Part shown: positions 33,638-41,864 of the stretch, one piece after another | How the letters are laid out: the number at the start of each line of letters is the position of its first letter | Position numbering within the stretch: the first letter of the stretch is position 1 | Assembly: GCA_963769715.1 (NCBI GenBank) | Contig: CAVYNE010000042.1 | Location: forward strand, 1 to 64,000 | Source: Palsa-504 sp963769715 | Lineage (GTDB): Bacteria; Actinomycetota; Actinomycetes; Streptosporangiales; Streptosporangiaceae | Length of the DNA: 64,000 nucleotides | Reading direction: 5' to 3' | Notes under the pieces: generated by a model | The model's input: the letters and a program-made list of their open reading frames with translations, nothing else | Told to the model about the DNA's origin: nothing | Databases searched by the model: none | Translations under genes and position numbers: made by a program

Positions 33638-35161
33638 ATGAGCTTCAATCTGGCGACCATCCTGACCGAGACGACCCTGGCCGCACCGGACGCCCCGGTC
33701 TGCCGTTTCGGCGGGACAACGACCACGTACCGCGAGCTTGACGAGCTATCGGGCCGTGCCGCGGCCGGGCTGCGCGAGGCCGGGCTGAGCCCCGGCCAGG
33801 TGGTGGCGCTGCAGTTGCCCAACATCCCGCAGTTTCTGATCGCCTACTTCGGCGCGCTCAAGGCCGGGCTGGTGGTGCTGCCGCTCAACCCGCTGCTGAT
33901 GGCGCCCGAGCTCGAATACCACCTGAGCGATTCGGCGGCGGCCATGCTGATCGGGTTCGAGGGACTGCACGCCGAGGCGGCCAAGGCCTGCGAGACGACC
34001 GGGGTTCCGTTGTACCTGGTCAGTGCGAGTCCGGGCCCGCTGCCCGACGGCACCCGGCCGGTCACCGAACTGATCAGCGCCGCGCCGTTGGACGAGCCGG
34101 GCGGGGACGTCGAGGCCCGCGGTCCCGATGACACCGCTGTGCTCGTCTATACCAGCGGCACCACGGGCAAGCCGAAGGGGGCCGAGCTCACCCATTTCCA
34201 GCTGTACATGAACTGCACGGTCGCGGGCGAGCTGTTCGGAGTCAGGAGCGACGATGTCGTCCTGGCCGTGCTGCCGTTCTTCCACGTGTTCGGGCTGTCG
34301 TCGGTGACCAACGTGTTCGTCAGGTACGGCGGCTGCCTGTCGATCCTGCCGCGCTTCGAGCCTGCTGCGGTGCTGGACGCCATCGAGGCTGACCGGTGCA
34401 CGGTGATCGGCGGCGTGCCGACCATGCTGCACGCCCTGGCGCAGCAGGACGTCGCCGGCCGCGACCTGTCGGCGCTGCGCGTCGCGGTGTCCGGCGGCGC
34501 GTCGCTGCCGGAAGACGTCATGCGCACCTTCGAGGACAAGTACGGCATCGAGGTGCTCGAGGGCTACGGGATGACCGAGACCGCGAGCTCGTGCTCGTTC
34601 AACCGGCCGGGCGACCGGAAGGTCCTGTCCATCGGCAAGCCGCTGTGGGGCGTGCGGATGCGGGTCGCTGATTCTTCTGATCAGCTGCTGCCGCCGGGGC
34701 GGGAGCACGTCGGGGAGATCCTGATCCGCGGGCACAACGTGATGAAAGGCTACCTCGGGCGCCCTGAGGCCACCGCGGAGACGCTGCGCGGCGGGTGGCT
34801 GCACAGCGGCGACCTCGGCTACGTGGATGAGGACGGCTTCTACTTCATCGTCGACCGGGCGAAGGACCTGGTGATCCGCGGCGGGTACAACGTCTACCCG
34901 CGGGAAATCGAAGAGGTCCTGTACGCCCACCCCGCGGTCCTGGAGGCAGCCGTCATCGGCAAGCCGGACGAGCGGCTCGGCGAGGAGGTCGTGGCCGTGG
35001 TGGCGCTCCGCGAGGGCGCGTCCGCGAGCGCGGAGGACATCATCGCCTATTGCCGGGAGCGGCTGGCGGCCTACAAGTACCCGCGGGAGATCCGGTTCAT
35101 GGCCGAGTTGCCCAAGGGACCCTCAGGCAAGATCCTCAAGGCCGCCCTGCGCAACGGCTAG
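33638..35161 (+). CDS. Long-chain fatty-acid-CoA ligase / AMP-forming acyl-CoA synthetase
   Basis: A 507-residue adenylate-forming enzyme. The P-loop-like YTSGTTGKPKGAELTH starts near residue 171. YGMTET and GDLGYVDEDGFYFIVDRAKDLVIRGG-type motifs follow, and the catalytic lysine lies in PKGPSGKILK. It activates a fatty or aromatic acid as the CoA thioester; the lipid-related divergent operon favours fatty acids. A GGGGCGGGG-type ribosome binding site precedes the ATG. Confidence 0.88.
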   Translation: MSFNLATILTETTLAAPDAPVCRFGGTTTTYRELDELSGRAAAGLREAGLSPGQVVALQLPNIPQFLIAYFGALKAGLVVLPLNPLLMAPELEYHLSDSAAAMLIGFEGLHAEAAKACETTGVPLYLVSASPGPLPDGTRPVTELISAAPLDEPGGDVEARGPDDTAVLVYTSGTTGKPKGAELTHFQLYMNCTVAGELFGVRSDDVVLAVLPFFHVFGLSSVTNVFVRYGGCLSILPRFEPAAVLDAIEADRCTVIGGVPTMLHALAQQDVAGRDLSALRVAVSGGASLPEDVMRTFEDKYGIEVLEGYGMTETASSCSFNRPGDRKVLSIGKPLWGVRMRVADSSDQLLPPGREHVGEILIRGHNVMKGYLGRPEATAETLRGGWLHSGDLGYVDEDGFYFIVDRAKDLVIRGGYNVYPREIEEVLYAHPAVLEAAVIGKPDERLGEEVVAVVALREGASASAEDIIAYCRERLAAYKYPREIRFMAELPKGPSGKILKAALRNG

Positions 35162-35170
35162 GCAGGCTTG

Positions 35171-35240
35171 GCACTGCCTCGCGGCGGTTAGCACTGCCTC
35201 GCGGCGGTTACCACTGCCTCGCGGCGGTTACCACTGCCTT
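35171..35240. repeat. Tandem 20-bp repeat after the acyl-CoA ligase gene
   Basis: The unit GCACTGCCTCGCGGCGGTTA (first base G or C) starts at 35171, 35191 and 35211, with a partial fourth copy at 35231. It lies in the gap downstream of the acyl-CoA ligase stop. Each unit contains GCCTCGCGGCGG, so transcript folding is possible. No gene overlaps it. Confidence 0.9.
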
Positions 35241-35315
35241 CTCGGCATCCCCCGCCCGGCCCGCGTAACCGCATCCGGCCAGTCAATGAACGTGGCGCTC
35301 TACCTAAAAGAATCA

Positions 35316-35500
35316 TTAGAAAGTCACATTCATTGAATCCTGGCGGAAGGTCAGTGTGGGTAGCGTGACAGCGGCCAGGCTGGCGCCGGGGTCAGTGGCC
35401 CACGCCAGCAGCCTGACGTCGTGCCCGCCAGGGGGAACCGCGGACAAGTCGAACTCTGCTCGCCCGGAGGCGGAGACGATTACCGGTTCCTGCGGGCTCC
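35316..35500 (-). pseudogene. 3' half of a gene split by the IS21-family element
   Basis: Leftward this frame reads ...PQEPVIVSASGRAEFDL and ends DSMNVTF. Its 5' half lies 13 kb away at 48478-49180. Removing the IS21 element and one copy of GGCTCC joins ...EPGWS to PQEPV in frame, giving 293 residues (703 + 179 bases = 294 codons). The part shown here is the C-terminal domain, with beta-strand-like alternation (VIVSASGRAEFDLSAVPPGG). Function unknown. Confidence 0.88.
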
Positions 35501-35517
35501 TGTGATTTGCCAGCGGC

Positions 35518-35586
35518 ATGGGACCACCTGCGGCTGGTTTTAGCCAGGAGCATGGGACCACCCGGTTTGCCAGTTATGGGACCACC
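35518..35586 (+). repeat. Left-end multiple repeats of the IS21 element
   Basis: ATGGGACCACC occurs three times (35518, 35552, 35576). Copies in inverted orientation at the right end read GGTGGTCCC (48425) and CTGGTCCCAT (48451). IS21-family ends typically carry such repeats as transposase binding sites, which supports the family assignment independently of the proteins. Confidence 0.85.
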
Positions 35587-35659
35587 TGCGGGCTCTGCCA
35601 GGCTCTGCGGATCAAGCGATCCGGAGAGGTCGGACAGGTTGTCATACCGGGAGGTTTCA

Positions 35660-36417
35660 GTGGTCGAGGTTCAAGAGGTGCTGCGGGCGTGGCTGTCGGG
35701 GGCGGGTGCGCGGCCGGCGGCTGAGCGCGGCGGGGTGAACGTGAAGACCGCGCGTCGTTACATTGAGGCTGCGGTGGCGGCGGGGCTGGTCCGTGATGGT
35801 GGTGAGGGGCAGCTGAGCGAGGAGCTTCTGGGTGCGGTGCTGGGCGCGGTCCGCCCGGCGCGGCCGGACGGGCACGGGGATTCGTGGGAGCTGCTGGTGC
35901 CGCTGCAGGAGCAGATCAGCAAGCGGGTGAAGGCCGGGCTGACGGTCACCAGGATCGGTGAGCTGCTGGCGCGGGAGGGAACTGATGTCCCGTACCGGAC
36001 ACTGCACCGGTTCGCGGTGGAGCGGTGCGGGTTCACCGGCGGCAGGGCGGGCGTGACGGTGCGGGTCGATGACGGGGAGCCGGGCGGGGAGCTGCAGGTC
36101 GATTTCGGGGATCTGGGGATGATCCCGGATCAGGGGCGGCGGCGGCTGCTGCGGGCGCTGGTGTTCACCGCGGTGTTCTCCCGGTACTGCTTTGCGTACC
36201 TGACGTTCTCCCAGACGGTGGAGGAGGTGATCGCGGGCTGCGAGGAGGCGTGGATATTTTTCGGCGGGGTGTTCAAGATCCTCGTCCCGGATAACCTTAA
36301 ACCGGTCGTGACCAGGGCGGATGCGGTGAACCCGGTGTGGAACCGGAGCTGGCTGGAGTACTCCCAGGCGCGGGGGTTCCACACTGATCCGGCCCGGGTC
36401 CGCTCCCCGCAGGACAA
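35660..36417 (+). pseudogene. istA: 5' part of istA (IS21 transposase), interrupted
   Basis: From a GTG with GGGAGG upstream, the frame encodes an N-terminal helix-turn-helix (RPAAERGGVNVKTARRYIEA), then the start of the DDE core (LQVDFGDLGM, and ILVPDNLKPVVTRAD). It breaks at ...RSPQDK, where the serine-recombinase element enters. The continuation is at 39938-40789. Rejoined at the shared AA, the gene has 536 codons and reads SPQDK-GRVESGVFF without a shift. Confidence 0.9.
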
Positions 36418-36439
36418 ACCTCGGGTTGCATACTGCACC
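36403..36439. other. attL of the serine-recombinase element
   Basis: Left junction: 13 bases of istA (CTCCCCGCAGGAC), the crossover dinucleotide AA (36416-36417), then 22 bases of element (ACCTCGGG...ACTGCACC). Combined with attR it yields an attB of 13+AA+13 whose ends CTCC/GGAG are inverted, and an attP of 22+AA+22. The exact crossover is inferred from symmetry and frame restoration. Confidence 0.8.
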
Positions 36440-36469
36440 TCTTCGGAGCGGTCGGCGGCTAGGTCGCGT

Positions 36470-38524
36470 TCATGCAGGTCGCAGGGTGTCGTGCCGGCGT
36501 CCTTGGTGGAGGGCCGGCGGGTTGGGGCCGGGCGGGTCGTAGAGGACTTCGCCTTTGTCGTTATACCGCTGCCCGCTGACAATTCCGGCGTGGTACCAGT
36601 CTTTGACGGTGGCGGTGGACACGCCGAGCAGCTGGGCCATCTGGCTGAGAGGGATCAGCCCGGTGTCGGCCAGCCGCTGGCGGCGGCTGCGTAGCTGGTA
36701 GGTGCGGATGACGCGCTGCACCATGACGGGAGTGAATTGGCGTTCTTGCCCGTTGGGCAGGCCGCGGCGGCGGAGGATGCCGGCGATCTCGGCGCAGGTG
36801 TGGTGGTCTAGCAGCTTGTCGATCTCGGCGATGGTGCTGGCTTTGGTCTGCCGGATTTTCCAGGCCGGTTCGGGGACTGGCAGGGTGAGGGTGCGGGTCT
36901 GGCCGCCGGCCAGGCGGACGTGGGCGGTGATGGTGTCGCTGGTCCTGGTGACGGTGACGTCGGTGAGCAGCAGCCGGGCGATGCGCTTGCGCTCGCGGGC
37001 CGGGGTGGCGGGGTCGTTCCAGATGCCGGGCAGGTCGGTGACCAGCTGGCTGATCCGGTCCTTCTGGGCGGGTGTGAGGGTGCCGGCGTGCTGCCCGCGG
37101 GCTTTGTCGTAGGCGGCCTGGGCGTCGCCCAGGGCGCGCAGCGCGGTGTTCCAGTCGGCTTCGAGGGTGCCGGCGACGAGCCGGTTGGCGGGGTCGACGG
37201 CGAGGTAGCGGCGGCGGGCGAGGTCGGCGAGGTAGCGGGCGCGCTCGACGTGGGCGGCGCGCAGCGCGTCGGCTTCGGCGGCCCGCTGCCGGAGTTCGGC
37301 GGAGACCTGGAGGGCGGCCTCGACGGCCAGCGGGGTGAGCGTGTCGATCAGCAGCTGGCCGACGTGCTCGTCGAGGGTGTGACCGGGGATGACGGCGCAG
37401 AACGGGCGGGCGTTTTCGATGCCGTCACGCTGGCAGGCGTAGGTGGGCACCTGGGTGCTGCCGCGGGTGTGGTAGCGGACGGTCATCCGCCCGCCGCAGC
37501 GGCCGCAGACGATGATGCCCTGCAGCAGGGCTTGGCCTTCGCGGGGCGGCCCGGCGGCCCGGTCGCGACCATGCGCGGCGGCGTTGGCCGCCAGCTTGGC
37601 GATGTTGGCCTCGTACTGGTCCAAGGTGATGTAGCCGGGGTGTGCGCCGGGGATGAACGCGATCCATTCCTCGCGGGGCAGCTTGGTGGTGACCGTCTTG
37701 CCGCCAGGCAGTTTCTGGTCGCGGCGGCGGCCGTAGGTGAACGCGCCGCCGTAGCGGGGGTTGTGCAGCACCCGCAGCACGGTGTGGTGGCGTAGCGGCT
37801 GCCAGTCGGTCTCGCCCTTGCGGGGGCCTTTCTGGTGCCGCCAGGGGAAGGACAGCCCGGCGGCGCGGAACCCCTTCACCACGGCGGTGGCCGACCCGGT
37901 GGCCTCGAACGTGGTGAACAAGTGCCGCAGCGCGCCCTGGATGGCGGTGTCAGGGTCGAGGATGACGTGCCCGGCCGGGTCGTAGACCAGCCCGACCGGC
38001 AGCGGCATGATCAGCTCGCCGCGGCGGGCTTTGGACAGCTGCCCGCCGCGCAGCCGGGCCCGGAGGAAATGCAGCTCATACTCGCTGATCTGCCCTTTCA
38101 TCCCGAGCACCAGCCGGTCGTTGAAGGCGCGCGGGTCATATAGCCCGTCCTCGTCGCAGATCAGGGTGCCGGTCATGGCGCAGATTTCCAGGAGCTGGTG
38201 CCAGTCGGCGTTGTTGCGGGCCAGCCGGGAGCATTCCAGGCCGAGCACGATCCCGGCCCGGCCCAGCGACACCTCGGCGACCAGTTGCTGGAACCCTTCC
38301 CGGTCCGCGGCGCTGGCGCCGGAGTGGCCCTGGTCGATGCCGGTCACGGTGATCTGGCTGGCGTCCCAGCCCAGCGCGATCGCCTTGCCGCGCAGGTCGT
38401 ACTGGCGGATCGCGGACTCGGTGTTGTGGATGACCTGCTTGAGGCTGGACTGGCGGACGTACAAAAGAGCCGTTCTGGACAGGTGGGCGGCGGTCACCTT
38501 CGACGCCGCGGTATCGGGGAGCAT
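36470..38524 (-). CDS. Large serine recombinase
   Basis: A 684-residue site-specific recombinase. The N-terminal resolvase domain has the catalytic serine in YVRQSS (Ser26 from this start) and the arginine in LECSRLARN. A recombinase domain follows (YDPAGHVILDPD; VLRVLHNPRYGGAFTYGR), then a zinc ribbon (CGRCGGRM...C...C), a coiled coil around residues 405-470, and a C-terminal MerR-like helix-turn-helix (LSQMAQLLGVSTATVKDWYHAG). The start at 38524 is favoured by AAGGAG; 38542 adds six residues. It would catalyse integration and excision at the att sites described. Confidence 0.9.
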   Translation of the reverse strand: MLPDTAASKVTAAHLSRTALLYVRQSSLKQVIHNTESAIRQYDLRGKAIALGWDASQITVTGIDQGHSGASAADREGFQQLVAEVSLGRAGIVLGLECSRLARNNADWHQLLEICAMTGTLICDEDGLYDPRAFNDRLVLGMKGQISEYELHFLRARLRGGQLSKARRGELIMPLPVGLVYDPAGHVILDPDTAIQGALRHLFTTFEATGSATAVVKGFRAAGLSFPWRHQKGPRKGETDWQPLRHHTVLRVLHNPRYGGAFTYGRRRDQKLPGGKTVTTKLPREEWIAFIPGAHPGYITLDQYEANIAKLAANAAAHGRDRAAGPPREGQALLQGIIVCGRCGGRMTVRYHTRGSTQVPTYACQRDGIENARPFCAVIPGHTLDEHVGQLLIDTLTPLAVEAALQVSAELRQRAAEADALRAAHVERARYLADLARRRYLAVDPANRLVAGTLEADWNTALRALGDAQAAYDKARGQHAGTLTPAQKDRISQLVTDLPGIWNDPATPARERKRIARLLLTDVTVTRTSDTITAHVRLAGGQTRTLTLPVPEPAWKIRQTKASTIAEIDKLLDHHTCAEIAGILRRRGLPNGQERQFTPVMVQRVIRTYQLRSRRQRLADTGLIPLSQMAQLLGVSTATVKDWYHAGIVSGQRYNDKGEVLYDPPGPNPPALHQGRRHDTLRPA

Positions 38525-38548
38525 CGGGGTCTCCTTCGGCATGAGCGG

Positions 38549-38977
38549 TTACGGGGCCGGGCCGGTGATGGTCCCGGCGAGCGCGACGGCTGCCAGGGCG
38601 CTGATGAGCTCGGCGGCCACCGGGGCCGGGAGCGTTGCTGGCGGGTCAGCCGGGGCGGCGCCGGGCGGGCGCCCGGACGGTCCCGGCTGCGGGACGGCCA
38701 GGCTGGCCAGGGCACGCTGCCAGGCGGTGGCACCTCTACCGGTCAGCACGCCGAGCCCGAGCGGGAACGCCTCGCCGCGCGCGTGCAGGGCAGCATGACG
38801 AAGCTGCTCGTAGCGGGCGTCCAGCCCGCCGCCGGGGGCACTGTCCTGGCCGGCATCCAGGCGGGCGCCTGGTTCAGCAGCCGCGTGGCCAGGTGAGGTG
38901 AGCAGGGACAGGGACGGGTCATCCTCCTTCCGCATCTCGCGGGCGGGCAGGTCCGCGGCTTTTGGAGTGGCGCTCAC
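38549..38977 (-). CDS. Hypothetical protein of the serine-recombinase element
   Basis: A 142-residue protein, rich in Ala, Gly and Pro. A helical central portion (LDARYEQLRHAALHARGEAF) contains GRGATAWQRALASL. It overlaps the preceding gene by 59 bases and ends 24 bases before the recombinase start, so it is in the same operon. No fold was recognised. Its conserved position next to the recombinase suggests an accessory role, but this is inference. Confidence 0.65.
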   Translation of the reverse strand: MSATPKAADLPAREMRKEDDPSLSLLTSPGHAAAEPGARLDAGQDSAPGGGLDARYEQLRHAALHARGEAFPLGLGVLTGRGATAWQRALASLAVPQPGPSGRPPGAAPADPPATLPAPVAAELISALAAVALAGTITGPAP

Positions 38978-39431
38978 GGCGGCGGGCCAGCGCTTTCTCC
39001 GCCGAGCGGGGGTGCACGCGCACGCCGAAGGCCTCCTCGATCCGGTCCGGCAGCTGCGCCGGGCGCAGCGCGGGATCGGCGGCCAGCTGCTCCTCGGCCC
39101 AGGCGAGGATCTGCTCGGTGAGCTTGTGCGGCCCGCGCGGCCCGGGCCTGGCGGGCACCAGCCCCTCCAGCCCGGACCGCTCCAGCGCGGCGGCCGCGGC
39201 GTAGTAGGCCGGCCGGGAGTAGCCGAACGCCGCGGCGGCCGCGGTGACCGGGGCGCCGTCCGCCTTGACCTTGCGCACCATCTCGTACTTGACCTGGACC
39301 GCGTCGCGGGCGTCGAAGAAGTCGCTGGCCAGGAACTCCGGGTCGGTGACCTGCTCGGGGCGCGGGTTCAGGCAGCGCGTCTCGGCGAGCGCGGCCTCCT
39401 TCGGGTCCGGTCCGGTATCCCGCCTGGCCAC
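38919..39431 (-). CDS. Helix-turn-helix protein of the serine-recombinase element
   Basis: A 170-residue protein from a GTG with GGGAGG upstream. Residues 45-80 (VQVKYEMVRKVKADG...TAAAAAFGYSRPAYYAA) form a transposase-like helix-turn-helix, followed by a second helical region (LTEQILAWAEEQLAADP). It resembles the N-terminal DNA-binding part of IS-type transposases without a catalytic domain. It could be a DNA-binding accessory or directionality factor; untested. Confidence 0.7.
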   Translation of the reverse strand: MARRDTGPDPKEAALAETRCLNPRPEQVTDPEFLASDFFDARDAVQVKYEMVRKVKADGAPVTAAAAAFGYSRPAYYAAAAALERSGLEGLVPARPGPRGPHKLTEQILAWAEEQLAADPALRPAQLPDRIEEAFGVRVHPRSAEKALARRRERHSKSRGPARPRDAEGG

Positions 39432-39605
39432 GCCGCCTCCCGATCACCATAGCTGTCAGGAAGATTCTGCCGGAAACGAATACCGTTCGCACGCTCCTGC
39501 GCCCGCGTGTCACCAGATACTTCAGGAATTTCCAGGTAAAGATGCTAAAGATCAGCAGGCCAGCAACTGGCCAGGCAAGCCAGCGCGGCGTAATCCCATT
39601 GACAT
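39432..39605 (-). other. Spacer with a possible small membrane peptide
   Basis: The 174 bases between two element genes include a GTG overlapping the stop of the DUF5372-like gene (GTGA). It opens a frame with one strong membrane helix (LAWPVAGLLIFSIFTWKFL). That frame has no stop before entering the next gene, which argues against it. The composition is less GC-rich than the surroundings. Confidence 0.3.
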
Positions 39606-39884
39606 TCACGGCATAATCCTCTTTACGGCCCCGGCGCCGTCCCGCTGCGCGCGGAGCCGGTCCGCCAGATCGGCCAGCGCCAGCAGGCCCGCCGTGGTGA
39701 ACGGGCAGCGGCCGGCCGCGATCACCACGAACGGGTCCGCCGCCGCCACGTCGGTCCATGCTGCCGGCAGCGAGAACAGCTGCCCGGTCTCGTCGTGCAG
39801 GTGGACCCGGTCCTCGCCCCAGTTCTGCCGGCAGGCGACGAACTCGAAGTCCCGGCCGGACAGCGGGTGGAACGGGTGCGTCAC
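39606..39884 (-). CDS. DUF5372-like protein of the serine-recombinase element
   Basis: A 92-residue protein beginning MTHPFHPLSGRDFEFV, with NWGEDRVHLHDETG and a SLPAAWTDV segment. It matches my recollection of DUF5372, a small family found with large serine recombinases. It is the first gene of the leftward operon, 32 bases inside attR, so its promoter must be very near the crossover and could be formed or destroyed by integration. Confidence 0.7.
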   Translation of the reverse strand: MTHPFHPLSGRDFEFVACRQNWGEDRVHLHDETGQLFSLPAAWTDVAAADPFVVIAAGRCPFTTAGLLALADLADRLRAQRDGAGAVKRIMP

Positions 39885-39915
39885 CCGGACGCGCCGGTAC
39901 CGATCGTGCGGATCG

Positions 39916-39952
39916 GGTGTAGTTGACGATGCGGGGCAAGGGGCGGGTGGAG
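39916..39952. other. attR of the serine-recombinase element
   Basis: Right junction: 22 bases of element (GGTGTAGTTGACGATGCGGGGC), cut here at the AA (39938-39939), then 13 bases of istA (GGGGCGGGTGGAG). In the inferred attP the outer arms GGTGyAGT and ACTGCACC are inverted and equidistant from AA, as expected for serine-integrase sites. Confidence 0.8.
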
Positions 39953-40789
39953 TCCGGGGTGTTTTTCGTGCAGCGCAGCTTCTTCGCCGGGGAGCAGTTC
40001 ACTGACCTGGCGGACGCGCGGGCGCGGGGGCTGATCTGGTGCACGCAGCGGGCGGGGCAGCGGGTCCACGGCACGACCCGGCAGCGGCCCGCGGAGGTGT
40101 TCGCGCAGGCCGAGCAGGGTGCCCTGCTGCCCGCGCCGGCGGAACGGTACCAGGTGCCCAGGTGGGCGCAGGTCAAGGTGCACCGTGATTGCCATATCCG
40201 GGTCGGCAGCGCCTTGTACTCATTGCCGCACGCGCTGGTCGGTCAGCAGGTGACAGCCCGCGCCGATGCGGCGCTGGTCAAGGTCTACCACCAGGACACG
40301 CTGGTCAAGACCCATCCGCGGCAGGACCCGGGCGGGCGGAGCACCGACGCTGGCGACTTCCCCGAGGGCACTGACGTGTATGCCCGCCGCGACATCACCA
40401 AGCTGGCCGCGCAGGCGGCCGCGCACGGGGACCACATCGGGATCTATGCCGCGCGCATCCTGGATACCCCGCTGCCGTGGACGCGGATGCGGGCGGTATA
40501 CGCGCTGATCGGGCTGGCCCGCGCGCACGGTGACGCCGCGGCCGACGCGGCGTGCGCGACGGCGCTGGAACTCGACGTGGTCAACGTCACCAAGATCAGG
40601 TCGATGCTGGAGAAGGGCACCGGCAAGCACGCCGCGGCCGAGGCAGCCCGTCATGCGCAGGCAGCCGCCGCGGCGGGCAAGGCCCGCTTCGCTCGTGATG
40701 CCCGCGAGTTCGCCACCGCCACCGGCGCTGTCCTGCACGTCCTGGACGGCGGCCCGCAGCCCCCGGCCGGGCAGACCGCCCCGTCCTGA
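39938..40789 (+). pseudogene. istA: 3' part of istA
   Basis: Continuation of the transposase after the serine element: KGRVESGVFFVQRSFFAGEQF, then HGTTRQRPAEVFAQAE and a C-terminal helical region. The frame matches the 5' fragment exactly across AA. The E of the DDE triad is expected within GRVESG. The stop at 40787-40789 is followed by the pyrimidine/purine-rich spacer before the extended istB frame. Confidence 0.9.
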
Positions 40790-40935
40790 CTGCCCAGCCG
40801 CGGCTCGCGGCTCGCGCAGCCCGCTCCGCCGTGCCCTTGAGCACCCGCGCGCGGCTGCTTTTCCTTTCTTATCCCCCGTATCTCATCTCTTTTCCTTTCA
40901 TTTCCCGTGAGAAGAAAAGAAAGAAAAGGATCACA

Positions 40936-41506
40936 GTGACAACTGAACATGCCCCCGGCCTGATCGCCAGCCAGGCCGGTGACCTGGTGCGTTACTGCCG
41001 CCGGCCCGGCTGCGGCGCCCCGGTCCCGGCGGCCGGCCACGGCCGGCCGCGACAGTACTGCAGCGATGCGTGCACCAGCGCTTACCACAACGCGTCCCGC
41101 GCCAGCCGCGCCCGCGGCGCGGATGACGGCATCGCGGCCGCTGAGGCGGACAGCCTGGTGACCGGGCCAGGCGAAGACACGCTGGCCGGGCTGGAGGCTG
41201 TCCTGCGCCACGGCGCCGCGCTGGCCCGGCACGCCCGCACCGAAGCTGCCCGGCTCGACCCGGCACAGGTCCGCGCGCAGCTGGCCGACGCCGACGCCGG
41301 CCGCCGTCGCGCTGAGGCAGCCGCCGCCGTCGCGCACGCCCAGGCCGCCGAGGCTGACCAGGAACTGCACGTCGCCGTGGAAGCCCTGGAAGCCGCCCGC
41401 CACCTGCAGCAGGCCGCCGAGACACGCGCCGGGCAGGCCCAGGTGCAGGCTGCATCCGCCCGCGCCGGCGCCGACGCGGCGATCACCGCCGCCCAGGCCG
41501 ATGCCG
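40936..41506 (+). pseudogene. Extended istB frame, segment 1 (Cys cluster and coiled coil)
   Basis: A GTG with AAGGA upstream opens MTTEHAPGLIASQAGD, then a Cys cluster (CRRPGCGAPVP...YCSDAC) resembling a small zinc finger, then a long Ala/Glu/Arg-rich coiled coil. It is cut at 41506 by an IS3-family element (duplication GCCG). Segments at 42808-43058, 44370-45090 and 48121-48404 continue it without a stop. The four segments sum to 1,827 bases, 608 residues ending in IstB. It might instead be a separate passenger ending near IstB's own ATG, but there is no stop between them. Confidence 0.8.
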
Positions 41507-41573
41507 TGGACCCCCACCGGTTTCGTAGACACCATCCGAAGTGGCACGATGGTCTACGAGGAGAGAACCGGAA

Positions 41574-41864
41574 GTGGGACAGGCTCGCAAGAAGTACACC
41601 CAGGAATATAAGGACGAGGCTGTGGAGCTGGTGATAAGCTCCGGCCGTCCGATAGCGGAAATTGCCCGGAATTTGGGTATAAACGAGGGAACGCTGGCGA
41701 ACTGGGTGAACACGGCGAAGAAGTCGGGGAAGCTGAAGGAAAAGCCGCTCGATACCGAGGAGCGGGCCGAGCTGCGGGAGCTCCGGGAGGAGAACCGGCG
41801 GCTGCGGATGGAGCGGGACTTTCTAAAAAAAGCAGCGGCGTGGTTTGCGAAGGAGAATCAGTAA
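41574..41864 (+). CDS. IS3-family OrfA
   Basis: A 96-residue protein with a helix-turn-helix (PIAEIARNLGINEGTLANWV) and a C-terminal leucine-zipper-like coiled coil (AELRELREENRRLRMERDF). Seven A residues at 41825-41831 (codons ...CTA AAA AAA G) form a slippery site for -1 frameshifting into orfB. The GTG start at 41574 follows GGAG, though a longer start at 41541 is possible. Confidence 0.88.
   Translation: MGQARKKYTQEYKDEAVELVISSGRPIAEIARNLGINEGTLANWVNTAKKSGKLKEKPLDTEERAELRELREENRRLRMERDFLKKAAAWFAKENQ

Larger units (their letters stand above)
36416..39937 (-). mobile_element. Four-gene large-serine-recombinase element inside istA
   Basis: A 3.5-kb element with no terminal inverted repeats and no target duplication beyond AA, as expected for serine-integrase insertion. 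It carries, all leftward, a recombinase (last gene), two overlapping small genes and a DUF5372-like gene. The gene set resembles the four-gene y4bA-y4bD/y4pH-pK cluster that I recall from rhizobial plasmid pNGR234a; this parallel is from memory and should be checked. The recombinase stop lies 30 bases from attL. Confidence 0.82.

Noticed and set aside
35171..35240. Possible CRISPR array
   Set aside because: Units are directly adjacent 20-mers without spacers, and no cas genes are present in the window.
38974..40176. One 400-codon gene across attR and the element's first genes
   Set aside because: It crosses the istA junction and overlaps better-supported genes in another frame; only a short segment looks membrane-like.
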